Source: Luteibacter aegosomatis
GTDB taxonomy: Bacteria; Pseudomonadota; Gammaproteobacteria; Xanthomonadales; Rhodanobacteraceae
Assembly: GCF_023078455.1 (NCBI RefSeq)
Contig: NZ_CP095740.1
Coordinates: forward strand, 2,096,001 to 2,160,000
DNA: 64,000 nucleotides
Reading direction: 5' to 3'
Below are positions 34,173-43,700 of this stretch, piece after piece. The position numbers were made by a program, and so were the translations under genes. Numbering within the stretch: the first letter of the stretch is position 1; each line of letters opens with the position of its first letter. The notes beneath the pieces are model-generated. The model saw only the letters and a list, made by a program, of their open reading frames with translations. It did not search any database and was not told the DNA's origin.

Positions 34173-34934
34173 TCAACCGACCGGGATCGGGTTGTCGACG
34201 AGCGACTGGTTAAAGCGGGCAATCAGCGCGTACTCGCCGGTACCCGGGTTGTCGCGCAGCGCGCGGATGCCGTCGACGATGATTTCTTCCTCGTCGGTGC
34301 CCAACTGGCGCATCGTGTCTTCGATGTAGGCCTCCAGCGGCATGGCGCGCGGGTCGTCGCTCTTGTAGATGAGGTCGGTGTTGACCCACGGCGGCGCGAT
34401 TTCGATGACCTTGACGCGGGTGTCCCGCAAGGCGAAGCGCTGCGTCTGCGTATACGAGTGCAGCGCCGCCTTGCTGGCGGAGTAGACCGCGTTGCCGGCC
34501 AGCGGCATGAAGGCCACGACCGAGGTGTTGTGGATGATGGCCGCCGACGGCTGCGCCTTGAGGTGCTCGATGAGCGCCGAGGTCATGCGGATGGGGCCGA
34601 GGAGATTGGTCGTCAGGATGGTGAGGCTGACGGCGTCGTCGATCTCGGCGGCCGGATCGTCGAACGGCATCAGACCGGCGTTATTGATGAGGACGTTGAG
34701 CGTCGGGTGAGTGCTCATCAGCCACTCGGACACCGACTTGATGCTCTCCGGCGAGGTGATGTCGAGCTCGATGCCCTGCATGCCGGGGTTGGCCGCGGTG
34801 ACCTCGTCGAGCAGTGCCTTGCGGCGACCGCTGATGATGACCTGGTTTCCGAGGCGGTGGAACGCCTCGGCAAGGCCACGGCCGATGCCGGACGTGGCGC
34901 CGGTGATGAAGATGGTGTTTCCCGACAACTGCAT
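34173..34934 (-). CDS. SDR family oxidoreductase (DltE-like)
   Basis: 253 residues from the ATG at 34934 (MQLSGNTIF; CCGGAG upstream). Rossmann TGATSGIGR, NNAGLMPF, catalytic YSASK, and the C-terminal PPWVNTDL and DDPRAMPLEAYIEDTM. The family is the DltE-type SDR (COG3967). The protein is complete. Encoded just downstream of a GlxA-type regulator on the same strand, which probably controls it. A partial copy of this gene lies at 32216-32300. Confidence 0.88.
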   Translation of the reverse strand: MQLSGNTIFITGATSGIGRGLAEAFHRLGNQVIISGRRKALLDEVTAANPGMQGIELDITSPESIKSVSEWLMSTHPTLNVLINNAGLMPFDDPAAEIDDAVSLTILTTNLLGPIRMTSALIEHLKAQPSAAIIHNTSVVAFMPLAGNAVYSASKAALHSYTQTQRFALRDTRVKVIEIAPPWVNTDLIYKSDDPRAMPLEAYIEDTMRQLGTDEEEIIVDGIRALRDNPGTGEYALIARFNQSLVDNPIPVG

Positions 34935-34960
34935 GATGTGCTCCGGACAAGGAAGGGAAG

Positions 34961-34980
34961 GGCGACCACCCGTGGTCGCC
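34961..34980 (-). promoter_or_regulatory. Perfect 9-bp-arm palindrome before the SDR gene
   Basis: GGCGACCAC-CC-GTGGTCGCC, 26 bases upstream of the SDR start and 75 bases after the regulator stop. It could be an operator for the GlxA-type regulator or a transcript hairpin between the two genes. No T-run follows on the minus strand, so a terminator is less likely. Confidence 0.45.
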
Positions 34981-35054
34981 GCCTCGCCTTGTTGTATGGA
35001 CGCCATCGGCTTCGTCACATGACGGATCGGCACCTTTTCCGGACGACTCTCGCG

Positions 35055-36017
35055 TCAGTCGGCGGTGGTGTCCTGGTCCGCCCGGCTCCGCCGGCGCAGT
35101 TCGGTCGGCGCCGTCCCCTGCCAACGCACGAAGGCCCGTCGCATCCGCTCGGTATCGCCGAAGCCCGTGTCACGGGCGATGGTCTCCATCGCCAGCGTGC
35201 CCTGCGTGATGAGCATCCGCGCCTGCTCCATGCGCAATGCGGCCACCGCTTGCGCCGGCGTCTGTCCGGTCTCCGCGCGAAAAGCCCGGGCAAAGTGACG
35301 GGGGCTCAGGTGGGCGACGGTCGCCAGCTCGGCGACGCTGAGCTCGTTTCGCAGGTTGCGCCGGGCATAGGCGAGGCTCGCCTGGATCCTGTCGCTTCTC
35401 GCATCGATGTCCAGGAGGGTCGAGTGCTGCGATTGGCCGGGGGCGCGTCGGTGGTGGAGCACCATTCCCTTCGCGATCATGGCGGTCAGCTCGCGGCCGT
35501 GGTCCTCCTCGACGAGCCCGAGGGCGAGGTCGATGCCGGCGGACATGCCCGCCGACGACCAGATGCGACCGCTCTGCACGTAGATGCGGTCGAGGTCGAC
35601 CGTGCACTTCGGATACCGCGCGCGCATGCGGTCGCCGAAATTCCAGTGGGTCGTCGCTTTCTTTCCGTCCAGCAGTCCCGCGTCGCCGAGCACGAAGCTG
35701 CCGAGGCAGATGGATGCGATGCGCCTCGTGCGCGCACTCGTGTCGACCAGGAAGTCCGACACCGCCGGGTCGTGCTCCGGGATATCGATGCCGACGCCAA
35801 CGAGAAGGGTGTCGAAACCGGTGTCGACGAGCGGGGCGCACGTCACCTCCTGGCCAAACGAACCCCTTACCGACCTGCCTCCGTTGCCGAGCACCTCGAG
35901 GTCATACAGGCGCTTGCCCGCTTCGCGGTTGGCGACCTCGAACACGGAGAAAGCGGCGAAACACAGCACCTGGAAATCCGGATAGACGATCATCCCCACC
36001 CGCTGCATCGACGACAC
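35055..36017 (-). CDS. GlxA/FtrA-type AraC family regulator
   Basis: 320 residues. An N-terminal DJ-1/PfpI-like domain (VGMIVYPDFQVLCFAAFSVF, IASICLGSFVLGDAGLLDGK with the nucleophile-elbow Cys, TTHWNF) and a C-terminal AraC helix-turn-helix pair (LSVAELATVAHLSPRHFARA, FRAETGQTPAQAV; GFGDTERMRRAFVRW). The layout is that of GlxA-like regulators. It probably controls the downstream SDR gene. Start could be at 36008 (MQRVG). Confidence 0.88.
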   Translation of the reverse strand: MSSMQRVGMIVYPDFQVLCFAAFSVFEVANREAGKRLYDLEVLGNGGRSVRGSFGQEVTCAPLVDTGFDTLLVGVGIDIPEHDPAVSDFLVDTSARTRRIASICLGSFVLGDAGLLDGKKATTHWNFGDRMRARYPKCTVDLDRIYVQSGRIWSSAGMSAGIDLALGLVEEDHGRELTAMIAKGMVLHHRRAPGQSQHSTLLDIDARSDRIQASLAYARRNLRNELSVAELATVAHLSPRHFARAFRAETGQTPAQAVAALRMEQARMLITQGTLAMETIARDTGFGDTERMRRAFVRWQGTAPTELRRRSRADQDTTAD

Positions 36018-36183
36018 CTCTCTTTGGAACCGCCAAGATTAACATTCGCCGCGCACACCCCTTGCGAGGGACGCGTGTGTTTCAGCCAACGTACGCGGTC
36101 CTTGTCCGTATTTGATGGTATTTCGACCGTCCGATTGTGAAGGCCTTGGGTACTCTCTCAAGGAAAAGGCCCGAAGGGTATCG

Positions 36184-36711
36184 ATGAAGCCGGCGGCGGC
36201 GCTCTCGCTCCCCTCATCCGGAATCGGTCCCGGAAAGCGATCTTGGTCCCGTGGTCCGCGATCGACCACGTGTGACTTCCATGAAACAGCATTCGGTGAG
36301 GCAGCGGTGGCTTTGCATGTTTTGCACGGCGTGGGATGCCCATCCCGTGCGCCCGACCAAACCAGGGGTGGGCTGACGAGCCGTCAGTACGATGTGGCAC
36401 TCGCCGGCATCGAACGACAGGTCGGGCGCGCCATCTCCGTCGCCGAGCTCGCGCGCGCATGTGGGCTCTCGAAGAACCATTTCTCGAGGGCATTCCGCAA
36501 AACGCACGGCGTTTCGCCACGCGAGTGGCTGATCCGGCGGCGCATCGAGCGGGCCAAGGCGCTCCTTGTGGGGTCCGATCTTCCTCTTGCCGACATCGCG
36601 CTCGATTGCGGCTTTTGTGAGCAGAGCCACTTTTCCCGCCAGTTCACGAAGGTGGTCGGTGCGACCCCAGGCGCATGGCGCCGCGCCGCCCGGATCGGGG
36701 GATGCGCGTGA
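36184..36711 (+). CDS. AraC-type regulator, short
   Basis: 176 residues from the ATG at 36184 (GAAGGG upstream; a start at 36112 is possible). The N-terminal part is low in pattern; the C-terminal 100 residues are a complete AraC helix-turn-helix domain (ISVAELARACGLSKNHFSRA, FRKTHGVSPREWLIRRRIER, DIALDCGFCEQSHFSRQFTK). It lacks the usual sensor cupin, so it may respond to a partner or act constitutively. The next gene, an alcohol dehydrogenase, is the likely target. Confidence 0.8.
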   Translation: MKPAAALSLPSSGIGPGKRSWSRGPRSTTCDFHETAFGEAAVALHVLHGVGCPSRAPDQTRGGLTSRQYDVALAGIERQVGRAISVAELARACGLSKNHFSRAFRKTHGVSPREWLIRRRIERAKALLVGSDLPLADIALDCGFCEQSHFSRQFTKVVGATPGAWRRAARIGGCA

Positions 36712-36802
36712 AGTCTCCGGCGGTCACCAACGACATGCTTCACGAACTCTCCCCGGAGAGCATCCTTCTTTTCGGGCCCAATGCCCCATCTGGAAACATC
36801 GC

Positions 36803-37828
36803 ATGCTGAATAACACCTATCGCGCCGCGCAGGTCACGGCGCCTGGCGTCCTGGACATGGTGACCCGCGATCTGCTCGAGCCCGCGCCCGGGTTCGTGCG
36901 TATCCGCGTGGAGGCGTGTGGCGTCTGCCACTCCGACGCCGCGACCGTCGATGCGGTCTTCCCGATCGCGTTTCCCCGCGTTCCAGGCCACGAAGTCATC
37001 GGCATCATCGACGCCGTAGGGGAGGGGGTGGCCGGCTGGCGCATCGGTCAGCGTGTCGGTGTCGGTTTTCTTGGCGGCGCCTGCGGATGGTGCGAGATGT
37101 GTCACGAGGGCGACCTCGTGAATTGCCGCAACCAGGAAATCACCGGAGTCCATCTCGACGGAGGATATGCCGAGTCGATGCACGCAAGGCCAGCGGCGCT
37201 CGTCGCGATTCCCGATGAATTCGAGCCGGAGGAGGCCGCGCCACTGCTCTGTGCGGGCCTGACCACGTTCAACGCGATCCGCAAGTCGCCGGCGCGTGCA
37301 GGTGACCGGCTCGCCGTCCTCGGCATCGGTGGACTGGGGCACCTCGCGCTGCAATATGCCCACACGATGGGTTTCGACACCGTCGCCATCGGCCGGGGCG
37401 CGGACAAGGAAGACCTCGCACGGTCCTTGGGTGCCAACCATTACATCGATGGCGACGCTGTCGATGTGGCCGATGCGCTGATGGCGCTCGGTGGCATGCA
37501 TGTCGTGATCGCCACCGCCCCCGGCGCGAAGGCCATTTCCGCATGCCTGAGGGGATTGCGGGAGCGCGGACGGCTGGTCGTCGTGGCGGCGGCCCACGAG
37601 CCGATCGAGATCTCCGCATCGGACCTCATCTTCGGTGGACGTGGCATCGACGGGTCCCTGACCGGTGACATCGCCGCCACCGAGGCGACCCTGGCTTTCA
37701 GCCGCCAGGCGAGCGTACGACCCGTGATCGAAACCATGCCCCTCGAAAACGCACCGGAGGCGTACGCCGCGATGATGGCCGGCAAGGCACGCTTCCGCAT
37801 CGTGCTCACGATGGGCAAGCGTGCTTGA
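36803..37828 (+). CDS. Zinc-dependent alcohol dehydrogenase
   Basis: 341 residues, medium-chain (MDR) type. Catalytic zinc: Cys42 (CGVCHSD) and GHE (about 62-64). Structural zinc: Cys94, 97, 100 and 108. The NAD fold GIGGLGHLALQYA is present. The Asp/Gly pattern after the fold (GRGADKEDLARSLGANHYID) is AdhA-like. An alcohol/aldehyde oxidoreductase in the cytosol; probably regulated by the AraC gene upstream. The downstream gene follows closely and may be co-transcribed. Confidence 0.92.
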   Translation: MLNNTYRAAQVTAPGVLDMVTRDLLEPAPGFVRIRVEACGVCHSDAATVDAVFPIAFPRVPGHEVIGIIDAVGEGVAGWRIGQRVGVGFLGGACGWCEMCHEGDLVNCRNQEITGVHLDGGYAESMHARPAALVAIPDEFEPEEAAPLLCAGLTTFNAIRKSPARAGDRLAVLGIGGLGHLALQYAHTMGFDTVAIGRGADKEDLARSLGANHYIDGDAVDVADALMALGGMHVVIATAPGAKAISACLRGLRERGRLVVVAAAHEPIEISASDLIFGGRGIDGSLTGDIAATEATLAFSRQASVRPVIETMPLENAPEAYAAMMAGKARFRIVLTMGKRA

Positions 37829-37856
37829 CCGTCGCTTTCCGTCCTGGGGTTTTTTC

Positions 37857-38576
37857 ATGAACAAGATGGCCGAAGACATCATCAACGCCCATGGCGGACT
37901 CGATACCTGGCGAACGTTTCGTCGTGTCAGCGCCACCCTCGACCAGGGCGGCGCACTCTGGGGGCTCAAGGGTAAGGCCGGCATCCTCGACCGGACAAGG
38001 GTGACCGTCGCAACGGACACGCAGTGGGCATCGCATGCGCCGTTCGGAGCGATCGCCGCCCGCAGCGACTTCACGACACGTCGCATCGCACTCCTCGATG
38101 CGCAGGACCGCATCGTCTCGGCTCTCGACGAGCCGCGCGACTCGTTTCGGGGGCATGCGCTCGACACGCCCTGGGACGACCTGCAGCTCGCGTTCTTCGC
38201 GGGCTGCGCCATGTGGACCTACCTCAACACCCCCTTCCTCCTTGCCTGGGACGGCGTCGAATGCGTGGACGCGGGCGAGTGGGTCGAAGACGGCGAGACC
38301 TGGCGCAAGCTGTCCTTGCGCTACCCGGACACGCTCGAAGTCTTCAGCAAGGTGCAGGCCCTCTATGTCGGTGCCGACCACCTCGTTCGCCGCCTCGACT
38401 ACGACGTGGAAATCGCGGGCAACACGCCAGGGGCCCACTATGTCTCCGACTACATCACGGTCTCGGGCATCGCGTTCCCGACGAAGCGTCGCATCTACCC
38501 GCGTGGGCCGGACGGGCAGCGCATCCCGGAACCCCTGGTCGTCTCCATCGACCTCTCCGACATCAGCGTTGGCTGA
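37857..38576 (+). CDS. Hypothetical protein following the alcohol dehydrogenase
   Basis: 239 residues from the ATG at 37857; a GTG at 37821 overlapping the dehydrogenase stop would add 12. Features: IINAHGGLDTWRTFRRVSAT, LAFFAGCAMWTYLNTPFLLA, LDYDVEIAGNTPGAHYVSDY and TKRRIYPRGPDGQRIPEPLV. The long antiparallel-strand composition resembles LolA-like or DUF folds, but it has no signal peptide and I do not recognise a named family. Its tight placement suggests co-transcription with the dehydrogenase. Confidence 0.6.
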   Translation: MNKMAEDIINAHGGLDTWRTFRRVSATLDQGGALWGLKGKAGILDRTRVTVATDTQWASHAPFGAIAARSDFTTRRIALLDAQDRIVSALDEPRDSFRGHALDTPWDDLQLAFFAGCAMWTYLNTPFLLAWDGVECVDAGEWVEDGETWRKLSLRYPDTLEVFSKVQALYVGADHLVRRLDYDVEIAGNTPGAHYVSDYITVSGIAFPTKRRIYPRGPDGQRIPEPLVVSIDLSDISVG

Positions 38577-38612
38577 GGGAGGCGGGGGATCGGGCGTCGC
38601 GTGTGTTTCGCC

Positions 38613-39362
38613 TCAGGCGGCGAAACCACCATCGATGAGCAGGTTGGCTCCGGTGATGTTTCCCGCTTCCGGACCGGCGAGATAGGCGACGAACCCCGCG
38701 ATCTCTTCCGGGCGTCCATACCGGCCGATGGCAAGCATCGGCAGCAGGGTGTCCGCCATGGGACCGCTCGCGGGGTTCATGTCGGTGTCCACGGGACCCG
38801 GTTCGACATTGTTGACCGTGATGCCGCGCGGACCCAGGTCCCGCGCGAGGCCCTTGGTCAGTCCCCGCAGGGCCGCCTTGGTCATGGCATACACGGCCCC
38901 GCCGGCGAACGGCATGCGGTCGGCGTTGGTGCTCCCGATATGGATGATGCGACCGCCGTGCGTCATCGCGCGTGCGGCCGCGCGGCTTGCGATGACGGCG
39001 GCCCGGACGTTGACGGCGAGAAGCCGGTCGAGCTCGTCGGTCGGGAAGTCCTCGATCGCGCCCGGAACGAAGAGGCCTGCGCTGTTGACCAGGATGTCGA
39101 GGCCGCCGAGTGCCTGGACGGTCGTTTGCACGGCGTTTTCGATGGCGACTTCGCTGGCGCTGTCGGCTTCGATGGCCATGGCCTGGCCGCCGGCGCCCTT
39201 GATGTCGTCGACGACCGCCTGGGCGGCGTCGGCACCACGCACATAGGTCAGCGCGACGGCCGCGCCGCCTGCCGCAAGCCGACGCGCAATCGCCGCGCCG
39301 ATGCCTCGTGAGCCGCCGAGGACGAGGGCGGTCTTGCCGGAGATGGAATTCGTGTCGGTCAT
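38613..39362 (-). CDS. SDR family oxidoreductase (FabG-like)
   Basis: 249 residues. GGSRGIGAAIARRLAAGGAA cofactor motif, NSAGLFVPG, catalytic Ser/Tyr/Lys with YAMTKAAL, and the C-terminal TGANLLIDGGF typical of FabG-class SDRs. The length is standard. Divergent from the LysR gene (105 bases), the usual pair for a LysR-controlled reductase. The stop is 36 bases from the converging gene at 38576. Confidence 0.9.
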   Translation of the reverse strand: MTDTNSISGKTALVLGGSRGIGAAIARRLAAGGAAVALTYVRGADAAQAVVDDIKGAGGQAMAIEADSASEVAIENAVQTTVQALGGLDILVNSAGLFVPGAIEDFPTDELDRLLAVNVRAAVIASRAAARAMTHGGRIIHIGSTNADRMPFAGGAVYAMTKAALRGLTKGLARDLGPRGITVNNVEPGPVDTDMNPASGPMADTLLPMLAIGRYGRPEEIAGFVAYLAGPEAGNITGANLLIDGGFAA

Positions 39363-39467
39363 GGACGTGAGCCGCTAGGGAAGGTTGTCACAGTGTGCAG
39401 GCGGACCGTCGCCGCCGGTAGGGCACGGACGGTCGTTTCATTCGATCCATACGCTTTACAATCGGCC

Positions 39468-40397
39468 ATGGACACCCTCAACCGCATCGCGTCGTTCCTG
39501 CGCGCCGCCGAACTCGGCAGCTTTGCCGCGGCGGCCCGCGCTCTCGGGGTCACGCCGGCGGCGGTCGGCAAGAACGTGGCAGGGCTCGAGAGCGACCTCG
39601 GCGTGCGGCTCTTCCAGCGGAGCACGCGTCATCTGTCGCTGACCGAGGCGGGCGAGACGTTCCGCCTGGAGGCGCAGGGCAGCCTCGACCACCTGAATGC
39701 GGTCATCGCCAACGCGAGGGCTCGGACCTCTGGCCCGGCCGGGATCCTTCGCGTTGCTCTTCCCAACGCCTTCGGTCGCGACTACATCGTCCCGATGCTG
39801 CCGGGCTTCCTGCAGGCCTACCCGCGCGTCACGCCGGACTGGCGATTCGACAACCGGCCGGTCGACCTCATCGCCGACGGCTTCGACGTGGCCATCGGAG
39901 GCGGGTTCGACCTTCGCCCCGGCCTCGTCGCCCGCGCGCTGGCACCGGCCCACCGCATCCTCGTCGCCTCGCCGACCTTCGTCCGCGACCATGCCGTCGT
40001 CCGTACCCCCGGCGATCTGGCAAACCGCCCCGGCATCCTCATCCGCTCCCCGCAAACGGGTCGCGTGCGTGACTGGATGTTGACGAACGCCGGAGGCGAG
40101 GCGGCACCCATCGCCCTCGAGCGGCGTGTCCTCTTCGACGACCCCGATGCGGCGGCACGTGCCGCGGCCCTCGGCCTGGGCATCGCGTTGGTCTCGGTCC
40201 AGTCCGCGCTGCCCTGGATCGAGCGCGGTGAACTGCAGCGCGTGCTGCCCGACTGGTGGGTGGACGGCGGCAACCTCTCGCTGTATTTCGCCGCCCAGGC
40301 GCTGTTGCCGGAAAAAACACGCGCCTTCATCGACTACGTCGTCCGCCAGTTCGACCTCCAGGGACTCAGCCAACGGTTTTCCACCCGGCACGGCTGA
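39468..40397 (+). CDS. LysR family transcriptional regulator
   Basis: 309 residues from the ATG at 39468. Winged HTH at 1-60 (DTLNRIASFLRAAELGSFAA, AARALGVTPAAVGKNVAGLE, GVRLFQRSTRHLSLTEAGE) followed by the periplasmic-binding-like effector domain. Divergently placed from the FabG-like SDR, which it most likely regulates from the shared 105-base gap. Confidence 0.92.
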   Translation: MDTLNRIASFLRAAELGSFAAAARALGVTPAAVGKNVAGLESDLGVRLFQRSTRHLSLTEAGETFRLEAQGSLDHLNAVIANARARTSGPAGILRVALPNAFGRDYIVPMLPGFLQAYPRVTPDWRFDNRPVDLIADGFDVAIGGGFDLRPGLVARALAPAHRILVASPTFVRDHAVVRTPGDLANRPGILIRSPQTGRVRDWMLTNAGGEAAPIALERRVLFDDPDAAARAAALGLGIALVSVQSALPWIERGELQRVLPDWWVDGGNLSLYFAAQALLPEKTRAFIDYVVRQFDLQGLSQRFSTRHG

Positions 40398-40435
40398 TCC
40401 GCGCTTTTGCCGAAGCGGCGAGCATGCCTTATCCG

Positions 40436-40545
40436 AAGAACACGGGATGCCTGGCGACGGAAGCCATGGCCCGTGTCCGAAGCCACCACCGACGAACCGC
40501 TGCTCGCCACGTGGGCCATCGGCGTGGGCATCCAAACCCGTGTCC
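40436..40545 (+). repeat. Third, decayed copy of the 5.7-kb small repeat-family gene
   Basis: AAGAACACGGGATGC, GGCGACGGAAGCCATGGC and GTCCGAAGCCACCACCGACG follow the start of copies 1 and 2 with point changes. The middle is deleted and a short end piece (GTGGGCCATCGGCGTG) remains. It is non-coding now. Confidence 0.5.
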
Positions 40546-40662
40546 ATCGACGATCGTCCGGCAGACCCTGCCGTCCCGTTGAGGCGGGGTATTCGAACCT
40601 CCCGCGTGGACAAAAAAGTGTCACATATCGACCCCGGCTGACATAACTGGATCATGCATTGC

Positions 40663-40678
40663 TGTGACGTGCATCGCA
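40663..40678 (+). promoter_or_regulatory. CRP/Clp-like site upstream of the autotransporter
   Basis: TGTGA-CGTGCA-TCGCA matches the CRP consensus TGTGA-N6-TCACA at nine of ten arm bases. It lies about 120 bases upstream of the start at 40800. Xanthomonadales use the CRP homologue Clp for surface and virulence genes. Confidence 0.4.
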
Positions 40679-40799
40679 CTTTTTCGGCAAGTCGCCTTAT
40701 GCGGGCCTTACAGAAGGTCCCAGGTTGGCATGAATCATGCGAAGGCCGTGCGCTACGAGCGTTGGGGCTCGGTCATGTCATCCATCGGGGAAATTCGTT

Positions 40800-43700
40800 T
40801 TGAATAAGGTCTTCAGCATTGTGTGGAGCCGCGCGCTGCGGCAATTCGTCGTGGCGTCGGAGCTGGTCACCCACGCCGGCAAGGGAGCACGGGCCTCGGG
40901 GGGGAGCGCTTCGTCGGGCGCGCTCGGTTCGCGTCGCGCGCTGGTGCTGGCCCTTGGCCTGGTCACGGCGTCCGGTGCGATCGCCCACACCACGTCCATC
41001 GGCTATGCCAATGCGGGCAACAACTCGCTGTCGTTCTACTACGGCACCTACCATTCCTCATCCGAAACGACCTATACGGAAGGCTCGTTGCACCTGACCA
41101 GCACCGCGGGCTTCGACCAGACCGTGTCGTTCAGCATCCTCACGTCAAACAAGCCCGCCGGGCTCGTCGACGGAGATACCAACTTCTATTCGAACGGGAC
41201 GCAGCTCGTCGGAACGCCGACGTACTCCATCGCCAACTGGCAGGGCGTCACGTTCAACAACCTGGTGCATGGCACCTACACCTTCACGTACGTGCCGATC
41301 GCCAACCCGACGCAGGTCTGGGCGCCGATCGACAGCGTCATCCTGTCGAACACCATCACCATCATCAACGCCGACCTGAGCACCGCGCATCGCATCGTCG
41401 CGGGTGAGGTCGTCGACCAGACCTATGCCACCGATCCGGTCATCCTCGACGGCGGCAAGGTGCGGAACACGGCCGACGGTACGCTTACCCAGGAGGTCAG
41501 CATCACCGGCAACAACGGCACGTTCGACACCAACGGCCACACCCTGACCCTGACCGGCGAGATGGACGGCCGCGGCGCGCTCATCAAGGAAGGCGAAGGC
41601 ACCCTGAACCTGCGTGGCGACAACACCTCCGTGGGCGAGATCGACCTCAACGGCGGCAACGTCAACGTGTTGTCCGACGCCGCGCTGGGCGACGTCAGCA
41701 ACGACCTCAAGTTCAACGGCGGCACGCTGCAGTGGGGCGCGCAGTTCGACCTGAACGCGGGCCGCGACATGTCGCTCGGTGCCAACGGCGGCACGCTCGA
41801 CCTGCAGGGCTTCGATACGAACGTCGCCAACGTCATCACCGGCACGGGCTCGCTGACCAAGACCGGCACGGGCACGCTGACGGTTTCGGGCGCCAACACC
41901 TATACCGGCGGCACGAACGTCGCCCAGGGCGACGTCGTGGTCGCCAACACGGGCGCGCTCGGCACGGGCGTGCTGACCGTCAACACCGGTTCCACCGTGT
42001 CGATGAACAATGCGGCCCAGACCGTGGCGGGCCTGGCCGGCGGCGGTAGCATCGCGCTCGACGGCACGGCGCTCACGCTCAACGGCACGGGCACGAACAC
42101 CACGTTCGGCGGCGAGCTTTCGGGTACCGGCGGCCTCGTCAAGAACGGTTCGGGCACGCAGACCCTGTCCGGCGCCAACACCTACACCGGCGGCACGACG
42201 ATCAATGGCGGCACGCTCGCCATTTCGGCCGACAACAACCTCGGCGCCGCCAGCCCCGTCACCTTCGGCGGCGGCACCCTGGAAACGACCGCGACGATGA
42301 CCACCGGCCGCGACCTGCTGCTGTCGGGCAACGGCACGCTGAACACCGACGCGGGCACCACGTTGACCGCGACGGGCGACGTCAGCGGCAACGGCGGCCT
42401 CACCAAGTCGGGCCAGGGCAGCCTGGTGGCCAGCGGCGTGCTGTCGCAGAGCGGTGGCGTGACCAATACCGCCGGCACGTTGTCGCTCACCGGCAACAAC
42501 ACCTACACGGGCGGCACGCACATGAACGGCGGCACGATCGTCGTCGGCGGCGATGCCAACCTGGGTGACGCGAGCAGCCCGCTCACCTTCGGCGGCGGCG
42601 CGCTGGAATTGACCAACGGCTTCGATACGTCGCGCAACATCACCATGATGGGCACGGGTACGGTCCGGGTCGACCAGGGCGAGGCCAACCTCGACGGTCC
42701 GATCAATGGATCGGGCGTGTTGACGGCGGCCGGTCCGGGTAGCGTCTCCATCAACGGTCCGGTCACGGGGCAGGTGGGCCTGGCGGTGTCGCAGGGCGTG
42801 CTGGCCGTCACCGGTAACAACAGCTACACCGGCGGTACGTTCGTCAGCGGCACGGGCACCCTGGTGGTGTCCGATGACGCGAACCTCGGCGACGTGTCCG
42901 GCGCGCTCGACGCCAACGGCGGCAACATCGTCACCACGGGCGACTTCGCCAGCGCCCGCACGATCAACACCCACGGTGCCGGCCTGCAGTGGTCGGCCGA
43001 CAACGGCGGCAACACGGTCCTGTCCGGCACCATCCAGGGCAACGGCGGCGTGAGCGTCACCGGCTCGGGCACGACGGTGCTGAGCGGCGCCAATACCTAT
43101 GCGGGCGGTACCGCGATCCATGGCGGCACGTTGCAGCTCGCCGCCGATGCCAACCTCGGCGCGGCGAACGGCGGGCTGCTGCTGGACGGCGCGACGCTGC
43201 ACACCACGGCCGACCTGTCCACCAGCCGTGCCGTCACGGTCATGAACGGCTCGTCGCTGTCGACCGACTCGGGCACCACGTTGACGGCGTCCGGCCCCAT
43301 CGGCGGCGACACCCTGGTCAAGACGGGTGAAGGCACGCTGGTCCTGGACGGCGCGAACACCTACACCGGTGGCACGGTCATCCAGCAGGGCACGCTCCAG
43401 GTCGGCAGCGACGCCGCACTCGGCGCGGCCGCCGGCGGGCTGACCCTGCAGGGCGGCACGCTGCACACCACGGCCGACATGGCCTCGGCTCGCGATCTCT
43501 CGCTGGCCGGCGGCGACATCGCGGTCGACGCGGATACCACGTTCACCACCTCCGGTGGCGCGACCGGACCGGGTGGTCTGATCAAGAACGGCGAGGGTAC
43601 GCTCGAGATCGACGGCGTCGCGGCGCATACGGGCGGTACCACGGTCAACCAGGGTACCCTCGTGCTCACCGGCAACAACACGTACACCGGTGGCACGACG

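Larger units (their letters stand above)
40398..40799. other. Intergenic region before the autotransporter
   Basis: About 400 bases. Apart from the repeat relic it holds a CRP/Clp-like site and the leader of the autotransporter gene. No gene recognised. Confidence 0.4.

Noticed and set aside
34125-36140. 671-codon plus-strand frame
   Set aside because: Overlaps the SDR and GlxA-type genes on the minus strand; no family features.
38605-38626. Hairpin GTTTCGCC / GGCGAAAC as a terminator
   Set aside because: It overlaps the last codons of the SDR gene and has no T-run; too weak to call.
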